Part shown: piece by piece, positions 1-7,999 of the stretch
Layout of the letters: the number at the start of each line of letters is the position of its first letter
How positions within the stretch are numbered: the stretch's first letter is position 1
Program-made: the position numbers and the translations under genes
The notes under the pieces: generated by a model
Told to the model about the DNA's origin: nothing
The model's input: only the letters and a program-made list of their open reading frames with translations
The model's database searches: none
NCBI GenBank assembly: GCA_045540335.1
Contig: JAZQHC010000017.1
Coordinates: forward strand, 1-64,000
DNA from: RGIG7213 sp045540335
Lineage (GTDB): Bacteria; Bacillota; Clostridia; Oscillospirales; CAG-272
DNA: 64,000 nucleotides
Direction: 5' to 3'

Positions 1-40
1 ATTGAGCTGAGCGATACTAATAGACCGAGGGCTTGAACTT
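1..40 (+). rRNA. 23S rRNA, 3' end (partial)
   Basis: The first 40 bases match the conserved 3' terminus of bacterial 23S rRNA: a GAGCTGAGCGATACTAATAG block followed by a GAGGGCTTGA block, as in the last helix of the molecule. Only the end of the gene is inside the window. No 5S rRNA is recognisable in the following 140 bases. The exact end is uncertain by a few bases. Confidence 0.9.
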
Positions 41-152
41 CCGAGGTTTTCGTGCGAAAGCACTGCAAATCCTTGTGAGTTTATACAATGAATATTTGAG
101 TTTTCGTTTCCTTTATTCGGTTTTCAATGAACATAATTAAATATGTTATACA

Positions 153-180
153 GGGGCTGTGCAATAGTGCGGCCTTTTTG
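153..180 (+). terminator. Terminator of the rRNA operon
   Basis: GGCTGTGC pairs with GTGCGGCC (155-162 with 167-174, some G-U pairs) around an AATA loop, followed by five T. It lies about 115 bases after the 23S end, so the operon probably ends here without a 5S gene. Confidence 0.7.
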
Positions 181-432
181 TTTTGCAAAAAAATACTATT
201 ATACATTTTGTTATTTTCAGGCCCAATATCCATAGAAAATATTTTATGCAGATGTGTGTGTTGTTAAAAAACGAAAAACTTTTGATTTATAATAAATATT
301 TATTTTATCTTTTAAAACTGATATTTATATTAAAAGTGCAAAAAGTTTTTACCGTATGTATTTTCAAAGGTAATTTTCTTGTCTTTTCGGAGAAAAGGAA
401 TTTAAAAATATCGAAAAAAATATACATTTTGC
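181..432. other. AT-rich intergenic stretch, no gene seen
   Basis: This is very AT-rich sequence between the rRNA terminator and the next promoter. A 95-codon open frame (183-470) is low-complexity, has no ribosome binding site and resembles no family I know. I see nothing else here. Confidence 0.6.
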
Positions 433-461
433 TTGATAAGTTACAAATTTTGTGCTATACT
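433..461 (+). promoter_or_regulatory. Promoter of the PP2C-kinase operon
   Basis: TTGATA (433-438) and TATACT (456-461) are separated by 17 bases, with TG one base before the -10 (extended -10). The start codon at 594 leaves an untranslated leader of about 125 bases. Confidence 0.7.
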
Positions 462-593
462 GATACGTAGTTTGCTTTTTGTAGCGAAAAATTTGTTTTT
501 TACCATTAAAATTTTAAGTTTTGCTGTAAAAAAATTTTCGTTTCTTTTAACCATCGAAGAATGCTTTTACGGATCATAAGCATAGGAGAATAT

Positions 594-1394
594 ATGCAAT
601 ACAATATCTCATATTCGTGTGTCAGTCATGCGGGCAAGGTTCGAAGTGTGAACCAAGATAACATTATTTGCGACGGACATTTTTTGAATTCAGATGGTAA
701 AACTGATATCAAATTTCCTTTAAGCGGTACAAAATCTTCCAAAGAATTATCGTTATTTGGCGTGTTTGACGGTTTAGGAGGAGAAGCATGCGGAGAGATT
801 GCATCTTATATTGCCGCTAAAAATGCTTCACGTTTAAATCTTGGTGATGATGCTATTTCAGATCTGTCGTTTTTTTGTAAAAAAACGAACGCAGATATTT
901 GTAATTATGCTGCAAAAAACGGAATCTCTTCTATGGGGACGACGGCGGCAATGCTTGCTTTTACAGAAAAAGAAATTGTACTTTGCAACATAGGCGACAG
1001 CAAGATTTTACGTTTTCACGAGGGTGCGTTAGAACAGGTTTCTGTTGATCACGTAACGGTTTCTGTTTTTGGAATGAAGCCTTTTTTGTCGCAAAATCTT
1101 GGTATTCCGTCCACCGAGATGATAATAGAACCATATTTTGCACACGGGTGGTATGATAAAGATGATATTTATGTGATATGCTCTGACGGATTGGTTGATA
1201 TGGTATCGAATGAAGAAATATCGGAAATTTTAACTTCCGTACCATTTGAAAAAGCAATAGCAAAGCTTCTTGACAAAGCTCTCGCTAATGGGGGAAAGGA
1301 TAATATTTCGATTATTTTGTGTAAAATTGAATCCCCGAAAAGTTTTTTTGATATATTTAAACACCGCATTTCTAAAAAGGAGAATAGGAAATGA
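594..1394 (+). CDS. PP2C-family Ser/Thr protein phosphatase
   Basis: This is a 266-residue cytoplasmic, metal-dependent (PPM/PP2C) phosphatase expected to dephosphorylate Ser/Thr sites, most likely those set by the adjoining kinase. The family metal-binding signatures are visible: VNQDN near the N-terminus, VFDGLGG, GTTAAML, IGDSKILR, ICSDGLVDM and DNISIILC. There is no membrane segment or signal peptide. ATG 594 is chosen over an in-frame ATG at 561 because AGGAGAA (584-590) precedes it. Its stop codon overlaps the kinase start (ATGA, 1391-1394), implying translational coupling. This is the usual phosphatase/kinase pairing (PrpC/PrkC in Bacillus), but here it is not next to the rsgA-rlmN genes often found with it. 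Confidence 0.93.
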   Translation: MQYNISYSCVSHAGKVRSVNQDNIICDGHFLNSDGKTDIKFPLSGTKSSKELSLFGVFDGLGGEACGEIASYIAAKNASRLNLGDDAISDLSFFCKKTNADICNYAAKNGISSMGTTAAMLAFTEKEIVLCNIGDSKILRFHEGALEQVSVDHVTVSVFGMKPFLSQNLGIPSTEMIIEPYFAHGWYDKDDIYVICSDGLVDMVSNEEISEILTSVPFEKAIAKLLDKALANGGKDNISIILCKIESPKSFFDIFKHRISKKENRK

Positions 1395-4300
1395 CAAATG
1401 ATGTTTTGAAACAAATATGGCCTGAGTGGCAAATCGAAGGCCAACCTCTTGGTAAAGGATCTTATGGCGTTGTTTATAAGGCTGTACGAAGGGATCATAA
1501 TGTGGAAAGCTATGCGGCAATAAAAGTGATTTCTATTGTTGCAGAATCTTCTGAAATTGATTCCTTGCGTTCTGAAGGTTTGGATATGAATGCCACGAGA
1601 ACATATCTGGAAGGGATAGTTAATGATTTTGTAAGCGAAATACAATTGATGGAATCATTAAAGGGTGTTCAGAATATTGTAAGCGTAGAGGATTACAAGG
1701 TTATAGAAAAAACAGACGGAATTGGATGGGATATCTATATTCGTATGGAATTGCTTACGCCCTTTAACGCCTATATTTGCGACAGAAAATTAAGCGAAGA
1801 AGAGGTTATCAGGCTTGGATGCGATATCTGTACGGCACTTGAAATTTGCAGCCAACGTAACGTTATTCACCGTGATATTAAGCCCGAAAATATTTTTGTA
1901 AACGATTTTGGCCATTTTAAATTAGGCGACTTTGGTATAGCGCGCAAAATGGAAAATTTAACGGGCGGAATGTCGCAAAAGGGTACTTTAAATTATATGG
2001 CACCGGAGGTTGCCAACAGCAGAGATTATGACGCAAGAGTTGATACGTATTCTCTTGGTATTGTGTTGTATCGATTGCTGAACGGTAACAGACTTCCTTT
2101 TTTAAATAGTGAAAAACAGTTGTTGAATCCTAATGACAGACGAATTGCAGTAGAAAAACGTATTCGCGGCGAAAAAATGCCTGATCCTTGCGAAGCATCT
2201 GCTGCTATGGCAAACTTAATTCAACGCGCTTGTGCATATAATCCGGATGCTCGTTTTTCTTCTGCAACGGAAATGAAAGAAGCATTGATGAGCGTTAAAA
2301 ACGGGACGTATGTTTTTGTGCCCGTTAGCGATCCTAATGCAACAATGCTTGTTACGCCTACGCCTGTTAATTCAGCCCCTGAAATAAGCAATAATACTAC
2401 TGCTCTTAACGAAACAATGGGTACAGTCGGAAACCAAAATGTTAATACTTTTGGAAATGCGCCAAAAAAGAAAAGTAAATTACCGTTGATTATTGTGGCT
2501 GTTTTATTGGCTTTGCTTCTTATAGGCGGAGGGGCATTTGCCGCCATAAAATTACTTGGCGACGGTCCATCTAACGACGTTGTTTCAAATGACGATGATG
2601 AAGACGATAATGATAATGATGATGACAACTCATCTCAAACGGATAAAGCATCATCTAAAGATAAAGAAAAAATATCGTCAATTATTTCTGAAGCGGAAGA
2701 ATACGCAGCTAAAAAGAATTATGCAGAGGCACTTACAGCAATTCAAGAAGGGCTGGCGTTGTATCCCAAATCAACACAGCTGCAGAAAAAAGAGGCTGAA
2801 TATGCAAAATTGATCGAGGAAGAGGCTATTCGTTCTATTATTGAGCAGGCAGAAGATATTGCTGCAAATAAGGATTATGAAGGCGCGCTTGAAATAATAA
2901 AAGACGGATTGGATATTTACCCCCAATCTTCATCGTTAAATGATAAAAAGACGGAATATACAAACGAGTTGAATAATCAAGTTATCGCTTTTGTACTTGC
3001 CGACGCTGAAAAGTATGCTGAAATTGAAGATTACGAAGCCGCTATGTCGATTATAAAGGAAGCGCAGGATGTGTACGGCAATAACGTACAGTATCAAGCG
3101 GCGTACAATACATATAATCAAAAATACACTTTGCAGGTGAAGACGGAAGCGCTTGCTTCGGCAGATATATTTGCGCAAGGCGGTGATTATGAGAATGCGG
3201 TTAAGGTATTGGAAGAAGCACTTGCCAAGATTAAAAACGACACTGAATTAACCAATAAAATTAAAGAATATCAAGCAGCTGATAAAGGGGAAACGGATAA
3301 AGACGAGGATGTTCCCAGCGGCACTATTCGCGACGGCGAAGAATTGGAGATAAAAGGCGGTTCAAGCAGGGCGGATGCAAAAGAAATTAAGCTGGAAGAT
3401 ATCCATCACGCTTCATTTACAACGGCAGGAAACGTTGATTGGTTTAAGGTAACGTCATCTGCTAATTATTCGTTATATCGTTTTAAAATTGATAATTTAA
3501 GTATAGACGGATATTACGGAATCTATATAACCGTTTACGATGAGACAGAAAAGCAACTTGGAGAATCCAGATGTACCAAGGGGAATAATTGTTACGTTGA
3601 TTTGCAGTTGACCCCCGGCAAGACGTACTATATTCGAATACACAGAGATGATAAAGCAAAATTAGGAAATTACAAATTAACAGTAAATGAAAATATCTGC
3701 GATGCCGGCGTTAATAAAAATGAATCTTTTAATATACTTCTTGAAAAAGAATATATAAAAAAATTTGATGTTTCCCAATATGCGGATTGGTATAAAGTTA
3801 CCGTTAGCGATCAATATTCGTTATATCGTTTTAAAATTGATAATTTAAGTATAGATGGATATTATGGAATTTACATAACGATTTTTGACGAGTATGATGC
3901 ACAACTTGGAGAATCCAGATGTACCAAGGGGAATAATTGTTACGTTGATTTGCAGTTGACCCCCGGTGAGACTTACTACATAAGAATAAGTAGAGACGAT
4001 GGAGCAAAATTAGGAAATTATAAATTGATAGTAAACGAATACCTTTGCGATGCCGGTGTTACCAAGGAAGAGGCGTTCGAAATCCCCGTTGCGACGGAGC
4101 AGATGAAAAAATTCGACGTTTCTAAATTTAACGAATGGTATAAGGTTACAATCAATTCAGATAATGCGGCGTATCGTTTCTCACTTGATAATTTAAGTAT
4201 AGATGGATATTATGGAATTTACATAACGATTTTTGACGAGTACGATGCACAGCTTGGAGAATCCAGATGTACTAAGGGAAAGAATTGTTACGTTGATTTG

Positions 4301-4396
4301 CAGTTGACCTCCGGTGAGACTTACTACATAAGAATAAGTAGAGACGATGGATCAAAGTTAGGAAATTATAAATTGATGGTCGAAAACCGCGCTTGA
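1391..4396 (+). CDS. Membrane Ser/Thr protein kinase with C-terminal PPC-like repeats
   Basis: This 1001-residue eukaryotic-like kinase has all catalytic elements: glycine loop GKGSYGVV at 21-28, Lys45, HRDIKPEN from His160, DFG from Asp180 and APE near 204. A transmembrane helix at about 364-390 is followed by a very acidic linker. About four helical TPR-like repeats of roughly 48 residues (SIISEAEEYAAKKNYAEAL type) follow, then three C-terminal domains resembling bacterial pre-peptidase (PPC) beta domains. The kinase should face the cytoplasm and the repeats the outside. PASTA domains, usual in PrkC/PknB sensors, are absent, so the ligand is probably not peptidoglycan fragments. The gene ends before the terminator at 4506. 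Confidence 0.92.
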   Translation: MTNDVLKQIWPEWQIEGQPLGKGSYGVVYKAVRRDHNVESYAAIKVISIVAESSEIDSLRSEGLDMNATRTYLEGIVNDFVSEIQLMESLKGVQNIVSVEDYKVIEKTDGIGWDIYIRMELLTPFNAYICDRKLSEEEVIRLGCDICTALEICSQRNVIHRDIKPENIFVNDFGHFKLGDFGIARKMENLTGGMSQKGTLNYMAPEVANSRDYDARVDTYSLGIVLYRLLNGNRLPFLNSEKQLLNPNDRRIAVEKRIRGEKMPDPCEASAAMANLIQRACAYNPDARFSSATEMKEALMSVKNGTYVFVPVSDPNATMLVTPTPVNSAPEISNNTTALNETMGTVGNQNVNTFGNAPKKKSKLPLIIVAVLLALLLIGGGAFAAIKLLGDGPSNDVVSNDDDEDDNDNDDDNSSQTDKASSKDKEKISSIISEAEEYAAKKNYAEALTAIQEGLALYPKSTQLQKKEAEYAKLIEEEAIRSIIEQAEDIAANKDYEGALEIIKDGLDIYPQSSSLNDKKTEYTNELNNQVIAFVLADAEKYAEIEDYEAAMSIIKEAQDVYGNNVQYQAAYNTYNQKYTLQVKTEALASADIFAQGGDYENAVKVLEEALAKIKNDTELTNKIKEYQAADKGETDKDEDVPSGTIRDGEELEIKGGSSRADAKEIKLEDIHHASFTTAGNVDWFKVTSSANYSLYRFKIDNLSIDGYYGIYITVYDETEKQLGESRCTKGNNCYVDLQLTPGKTYYIRIHRDDKAKLGNYKLTVNENICDAGVNKNESFNILLEKEYIKKFDVSQYADWYKVTVSDQYSLYRFKIDNLSIDGYYGIYITIFDEYDAQLGESRCTKGNNCYVDLQLTPGETYYIRISRDDGAKLGNYKLIVNEYLCDAGVTKEEAFEIPVATEQMKKFDVSKFNEWYKVTINSDNAAYRFSLDNLSIDGYYGIYITIFDEYDAQLGESRCTKGKNCYVDLQLTSGETYYIRISRDDGSKLGNYKLMVENRA
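3466..4390 (+). repeat. Three in-gene tandem repeats of 348 bp
   Basis: The 3' part of the kinase gene carries three copies of a 116-codon unit. Matching points are 3491, 3839 and 4187, an exact 348-base period. Long stretches, such as the block encoding ESRCTKG and YVDLQLT, are nearly identical between copies, which indicates recent duplication or gene conversion. Each unit encodes one PPC-like beta domain. Confidence 0.9.
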
Positions 4397-4505
4397 TTTA
4401 CGTGCACCGGGCTTGTGATTACAATCTATCATTGCTTTGAAAGGTAAATGATATTTGCGTGATTTTATCGTACAGCCTGTACAGTTTGGTTGAAATAAAA
4501 AAAGA

Positions 4506-4554
4506 GAGGCTATTTCAAATGTGTTTAACAAATTTGAAATAGCCCGCTTTTTGT
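4506..4554 (+). terminator. Intrinsic terminator after the kinase gene
   Basis: GGCTATTTCAAAT (4508-4520) pairs with ATTTGAAATAGCC (4532-4544), followed by CGCTTTTTG. Confidence 0.85.
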
Positions 4555-4670
4555 TTATAGTTAATTAGATACCGATTTAAGTGTTGGCAACAGCTTTGCT
4601 TGCACAGAAAGGCATACGAAGCAGGTGGTTTGGCAGGCGGGGGGAATCGTCAAATACCACAATGAAAGTA

Positions 4671-4699
4671 TTGACAAGTACCGTTTTATATGGTAAAAT
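4671..4699 (+). promoter_or_regulatory. Promoter of the GH99-like/lipoprotein cluster
   Basis: TTGACA (4671-4676), a 17-base spacer and TAAAAT (4694-4699), with TG one base upstream of the -10. The next start codon is at 4744, so the leader is short. Confidence 0.75.
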
Positions 4700-4743
4700 C
4701 ACAATGGATTTTAATATTTCTTTCAAGTTGGAGGATTGATTTT

Positions 4744-5772
4744 ATGGACGAAAAAATGAAAGCCTTATACGAAAGTATAATAAACGACACATCCGACGTT
4801 GAATGTGACAATACAGGCGTTGGCATCTACAAGCAGACGCCCTTTGAAGAAAGGATAGTTGCACTTGCATATACCACCTGGCACCATGCGAAAAGGGGCT
4901 GGGGCGAAGGTACGTGGGATCTTCCGCTTTGGGGCGGATACCGTTCTGACGATCCCGATATTATACGCCGACACGGCGAGATGTTTGCAAAAGCAGGTAT
5001 CGACCTTGTGTTTGTTGACTGGTCTAACAATACGGGATACGACCCTGAAACCATGAAGGAAACGAGATTTGATTTCAGCGTTATCGAGGATGCGACCGAG
5101 CTTTTGTTTGATATCTGGAAGGATATTCCCAACGCACCGAAGATAGCGATATTTGCAGGTCCCGGACATAACGGCCCCGAAAGCGTGCAAAGGGGCGAGC
5201 ACGACCGTAAGGTTGAACAGATATACAGAGAATATGCAAATAACCCCGCACGCAAGGATATGTATTTTATATATCAGGGCAAGCCGTTGCTTTTGTGCTA
5301 CGGCGCAACGCCCAACTTTTACGGTGCAGACCCCGAATGGGATGACGACCGCTTTACAATTCGCTGGGTAACGGGCTACGTGGGCCAGCAAAGCGACCTT
5401 TACGATAAACGTACGAGAAAAAGCCACCACTTCTGGAGTTGGGAGGAACGCGGCGCACAAACCTTTACCGTTTCCGACGGCACGGTTGAGGCTGTTACCA
5501 TCACCGCGGCAACGCGAGCACAGGGAAGACCGGGGGGCGAAGGATATATTCCGCCTGCGTTAAGGGATAACGGCGCAACGTTTAAAAAGCAGTTTCAAAG
5601 GGCGTATAACCTTGGCGCAAGAATAGCCGTTTTGGTATCGTGGAACGAATGGGTAAACGGCGAGCAGATAAGCACCGAAAATTCTAAAGATCTTGAACCC
5701 TCGCAGGCACACGGAACGTTTTATTACGATTTGATGTGTGCGCAGATAAAGAAATTCAAGGGAAAGGTATAA
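4744..5772 (+). CDS. GH99-like (WbsX-type) putative glycosidase, cytoplasmic form
   Basis: The 342-residue protein resembles the GH71/GH99-like WbsX group of TIM-barrel proteins, thought to act on mannan-type or capsule glycans. Visible landmarks are FVDWSNN, PGHNGPES, GKPLLLCYGATP, VTGYVGQQ, WSWEERGAQ and VSWNEWVNGEQ; the Glu in WNEW is a candidate catalytic acid. No signal peptide is present, so it should stay in the cell. ATG 4744 is preferred over an in-frame ATG at 4690 because GGAGG lies just upstream of it. Five bases separate it from the next gene, a lipoprotein carrying a diverged copy of the same module. The substrate is not predictable from sequence. Confidence 0.75.
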   Translation: MDEKMKALYESIINDTSDVECDNTGVGIYKQTPFEERIVALAYTTWHHAKRGWGEGTWDLPLWGGYRSDDPDIIRRHGEMFAKAGIDLVFVDWSNNTGYDPETMKETRFDFSVIEDATELLFDIWKDIPNAPKIAIFAGPGHNGPESVQRGEHDRKVEQIYREYANNPARKDMYFIYQGKPLLLCYGATPNFYGADPEWDDDRFTIRWVTGYVGQQSDLYDKRTRKSHHFWSWEERGAQTFTVSDGTVEAVTITAATRAQGRPGGEGYIPPALRDNGATFKKQFQRAYNLGARIAVLVSWNEWVNGEQISTENSKDLEPSQAHGTFYYDLMCAQIKKFKGKV

Positions 5773-5776
5773 TTTT

Positions 5777-7981
5777 ATGTTCAAAAGAATAATTTCTGCC
5801 GTTTTGTTGGCGTCTATGGCGTTTTGCACCGTTGCTTGCACAGGTGATACGGGAAGCAATACGGGCGCGGATACAACGCAGCAAGTCATAGAAGAGCCGC
5901 AGGAAATCACTTTTGACGTTACCGACCTTTTAATAGAAACTAAAAATAATATAGATCTTAAATACGATTTTTCAGAGGACACGCTCGGCAAATGCCGAGA
6001 TAACCTTAATCTTACCCTTACGGGTGACAATTTCAGCCGTGACGGTACGGGCCTTGTAGGCAGCGCGAGAGAGGCGGGCGCTTTGGGCTTTTCCTTCAGG
6101 CTGGATTCGTTTCCTTACACGGCAAAGGCGACCGTTTACGCAAGCTCGCCAAGCAGATCGGATAAAATGAAAACCGTTATGGTAGGCATCGGCTGTACCG
6201 ATGCAAATCAACGCCACACAAGCGGCGGTATCTGGTTTGCCTTCAGAGATAATAAAGTAATGCTTTACGCGGGCGGAAAAATACACGAAAATGCAGAAAA
6301 AAACGTTCGCTTCGGTGCAAACCAGCAGGTTGACGTTGAAATGCAATCAACGCCCGACGCTATACGCGTAAGCGCAAACGGCGTACATATTACGACGATA
6401 ACGTACGATGATGACAACGTTGTATTCAGCGACGATGCAGGAAATCAAATTACTTCCTGCAAGAAAACGAATATCGGTATTTCCAATAAGTCACACGGAT
6501 ATTTCAGGGCAGAAACGAACGCCTGTGCTTGCAAGATAGGTAAATTATCCTTGCAACATATAAGCGAAGATAAATTTCAGCCAGACGGCTCTGTATTCGG
6601 CTTTAAGAAAGACGAGGACTATTCGTTCTGCGAAAAGAAAAGCTTTACGCACGCAGTTAAAGCAAGCGAGATAAACGGCAAGCTGTATGCAGATATAAAA
6701 GCCGTGGCAAAAATGTTTGATTTTGATTGTAAGGAAGAAAACGGCAAAACCGTTCTTACAAGAACAAATGCAGTGCTTTCGCTTACGTCAGACGTTCCGC
6801 TTATGGGCGTAAACGGCGAAGAAAAGCCGTTTTCATCACCTAAAACGGTAGATGGGCAGATGTGCATTTGCATTGAAGATTTCGTTAAAATAATCGGCTA
6901 CGGCGCACATTACGACAGCCAAAGCGGTATATGCACCGTTTATCCGTTAAACAAAGAAGTTCCGAAAGAAAAACAGGCACTTATAACGGATCTGTATAAG
7001 CTTTACAACGACGTAGTGTATAATTATGCCGATGTTCAGTGCGATACGCGCCGCGGCAGCTTTGAAAAAGCCCCGTACGACCAACGCCTTGTAGGTATTG
7101 CGTACAGCACGTGGAACAGATGCACGCGCAACTGGTGGAAAAACGCGTGGGATACGCCGCTTTACGGCATATATGAAAACGACGATGAGGATCTTCTGCG
7201 ATATCACGCGGAATTGCTTGCCGCGGCAGACGTTGATTTCGTGTTTGTGGATTGGTCGAACAATACGACAACGACGAACAGCGTTTACGAATACGCAGAG
7301 GACTTCCGCACGATAGAACAGGCAACGTACAAAATGTTTGAAGTGTGGAAAACCGTTCCCAACGCACCGAAAATATGCCTTTTCGTAGGGCCGGGACACG
7401 CAGGTATAGCAAACGTTGATAACGGCAACCACCAACGCAAGGTTGATCAGGTTTACAGAGATTTCGTTACAAACCCCGATAATAAGGATATGTATTTTTG
7501 GTACGAGGGCAAGCCGTTGCTTGTTTGCTACGGTGCAACCCCCACGCAGTACGGCGAGGTTCCGGCTTGGAAGGATAACAGGTTTACCGTTCGCTGGCTG
7601 ACGGGCTACGTAGGCCAACAAAGCGGTCTTTTCGACAGAAAGCTTTATTCCGAGGTGTATTGGAGCTGGGAGGAACGCGGCGCGCAAACCTACACCGTAT
7701 GCAACGGTATGGTTGAAGCCGTTACCTGCAACGCCGCAACACGCGGAGAAAACAATAAAAATAACGAATTAAGGGATAACGGCGCAACGCTTAAAACGAA
7801 ATTCCAAAGGGCGAATTATCTCGGTGCGAAAATAGTTATCCTTACCACGTGGAACGAATGGACCGCAAGCGAGCAAAAATCGGTGGACCGTTCGAAGGAT
7901 CTTGAACCGTCTGTGGCGCACGGTACGTTTTACTACGACCTTATGCGTGAACAAATAAAGAAGTTTAAAGGCAAAATCTAA
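5777..7981 (+). CDS. Lipoprotein with stalk domain and GH99-like module
   Basis: This 734-residue protein begins with a lipoprotein signal (hydrophobic run, then TVAC, with modified Cys near residue 21), so it should be anchored outside the membrane. Residues about 45-260 look like a beta-sandwich (LamG-like) domain. Residues about 285-395 resemble the copper-amine-oxidase-N-like stalk domain (LYADIKAVAKMF, MCICIEDFVKIIGY). The last ~330 residues repeat the GH99-like module of the previous gene, including FVDWSNN, PGHAG, VTGYVGQQ-like and WNEW motifs and the same HGTFYYDLM ending. The two genes therefore form an intracellular/extracellular pair made by duplication. Glycan binding or cleavage is inferred from family only. 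Confidence 0.75.
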   Translation: MFKRIISAVLLASMAFCTVACTGDTGSNTGADTTQQVIEEPQEITFDVTDLLIETKNNIDLKYDFSEDTLGKCRDNLNLTLTGDNFSRDGTGLVGSAREAGALGFSFRLDSFPYTAKATVYASSPSRSDKMKTVMVGIGCTDANQRHTSGGIWFAFRDNKVMLYAGGKIHENAEKNVRFGANQQVDVEMQSTPDAIRVSANGVHITTITYDDDNVVFSDDAGNQITSCKKTNIGISNKSHGYFRAETNACACKIGKLSLQHISEDKFQPDGSVFGFKKDEDYSFCEKKSFTHAVKASEINGKLYADIKAVAKMFDFDCKEENGKTVLTRTNAVLSLTSDVPLMGVNGEEKPFSSPKTVDGQMCICIEDFVKIIGYGAHYDSQSGICTVYPLNKEVPKEKQALITDLYKLYNDVVYNYADVQCDTRRGSFEKAPYDQRLVGIAYSTWNRCTRNWWKNAWDTPLYGIYENDDEDLLRYHAELLAAADVDFVFVDWSNNTTTTNSVYEYAEDFRTIEQATYKMFEVWKTVPNAPKICLFVGPGHAGIANVDNGNHQRKVDQVYRDFVTNPDNKDMYFWYEGKPLLVCYGATPTQYGEVPAWKDNRFTVRWLTGYVGQQSGLFDRKLYSEVYWSWEERGAQTYTVCNGMVEAVTCNAATRGENNKNNELRDNGATLKTKFQRANYLGAKIVILTTWNEWTASEQKSVDRSKDLEPSVAHGTFYYDLMREQIKKFKGKI

Positions 7982-7999
7982 CCAAAACGGAGAAGCAAA

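Noticed and set aside
183..470. 95-codon open frame
   Set aside because: Low-complexity AT-rich product, no SD and overlapping the next promoter; not supported as a gene.
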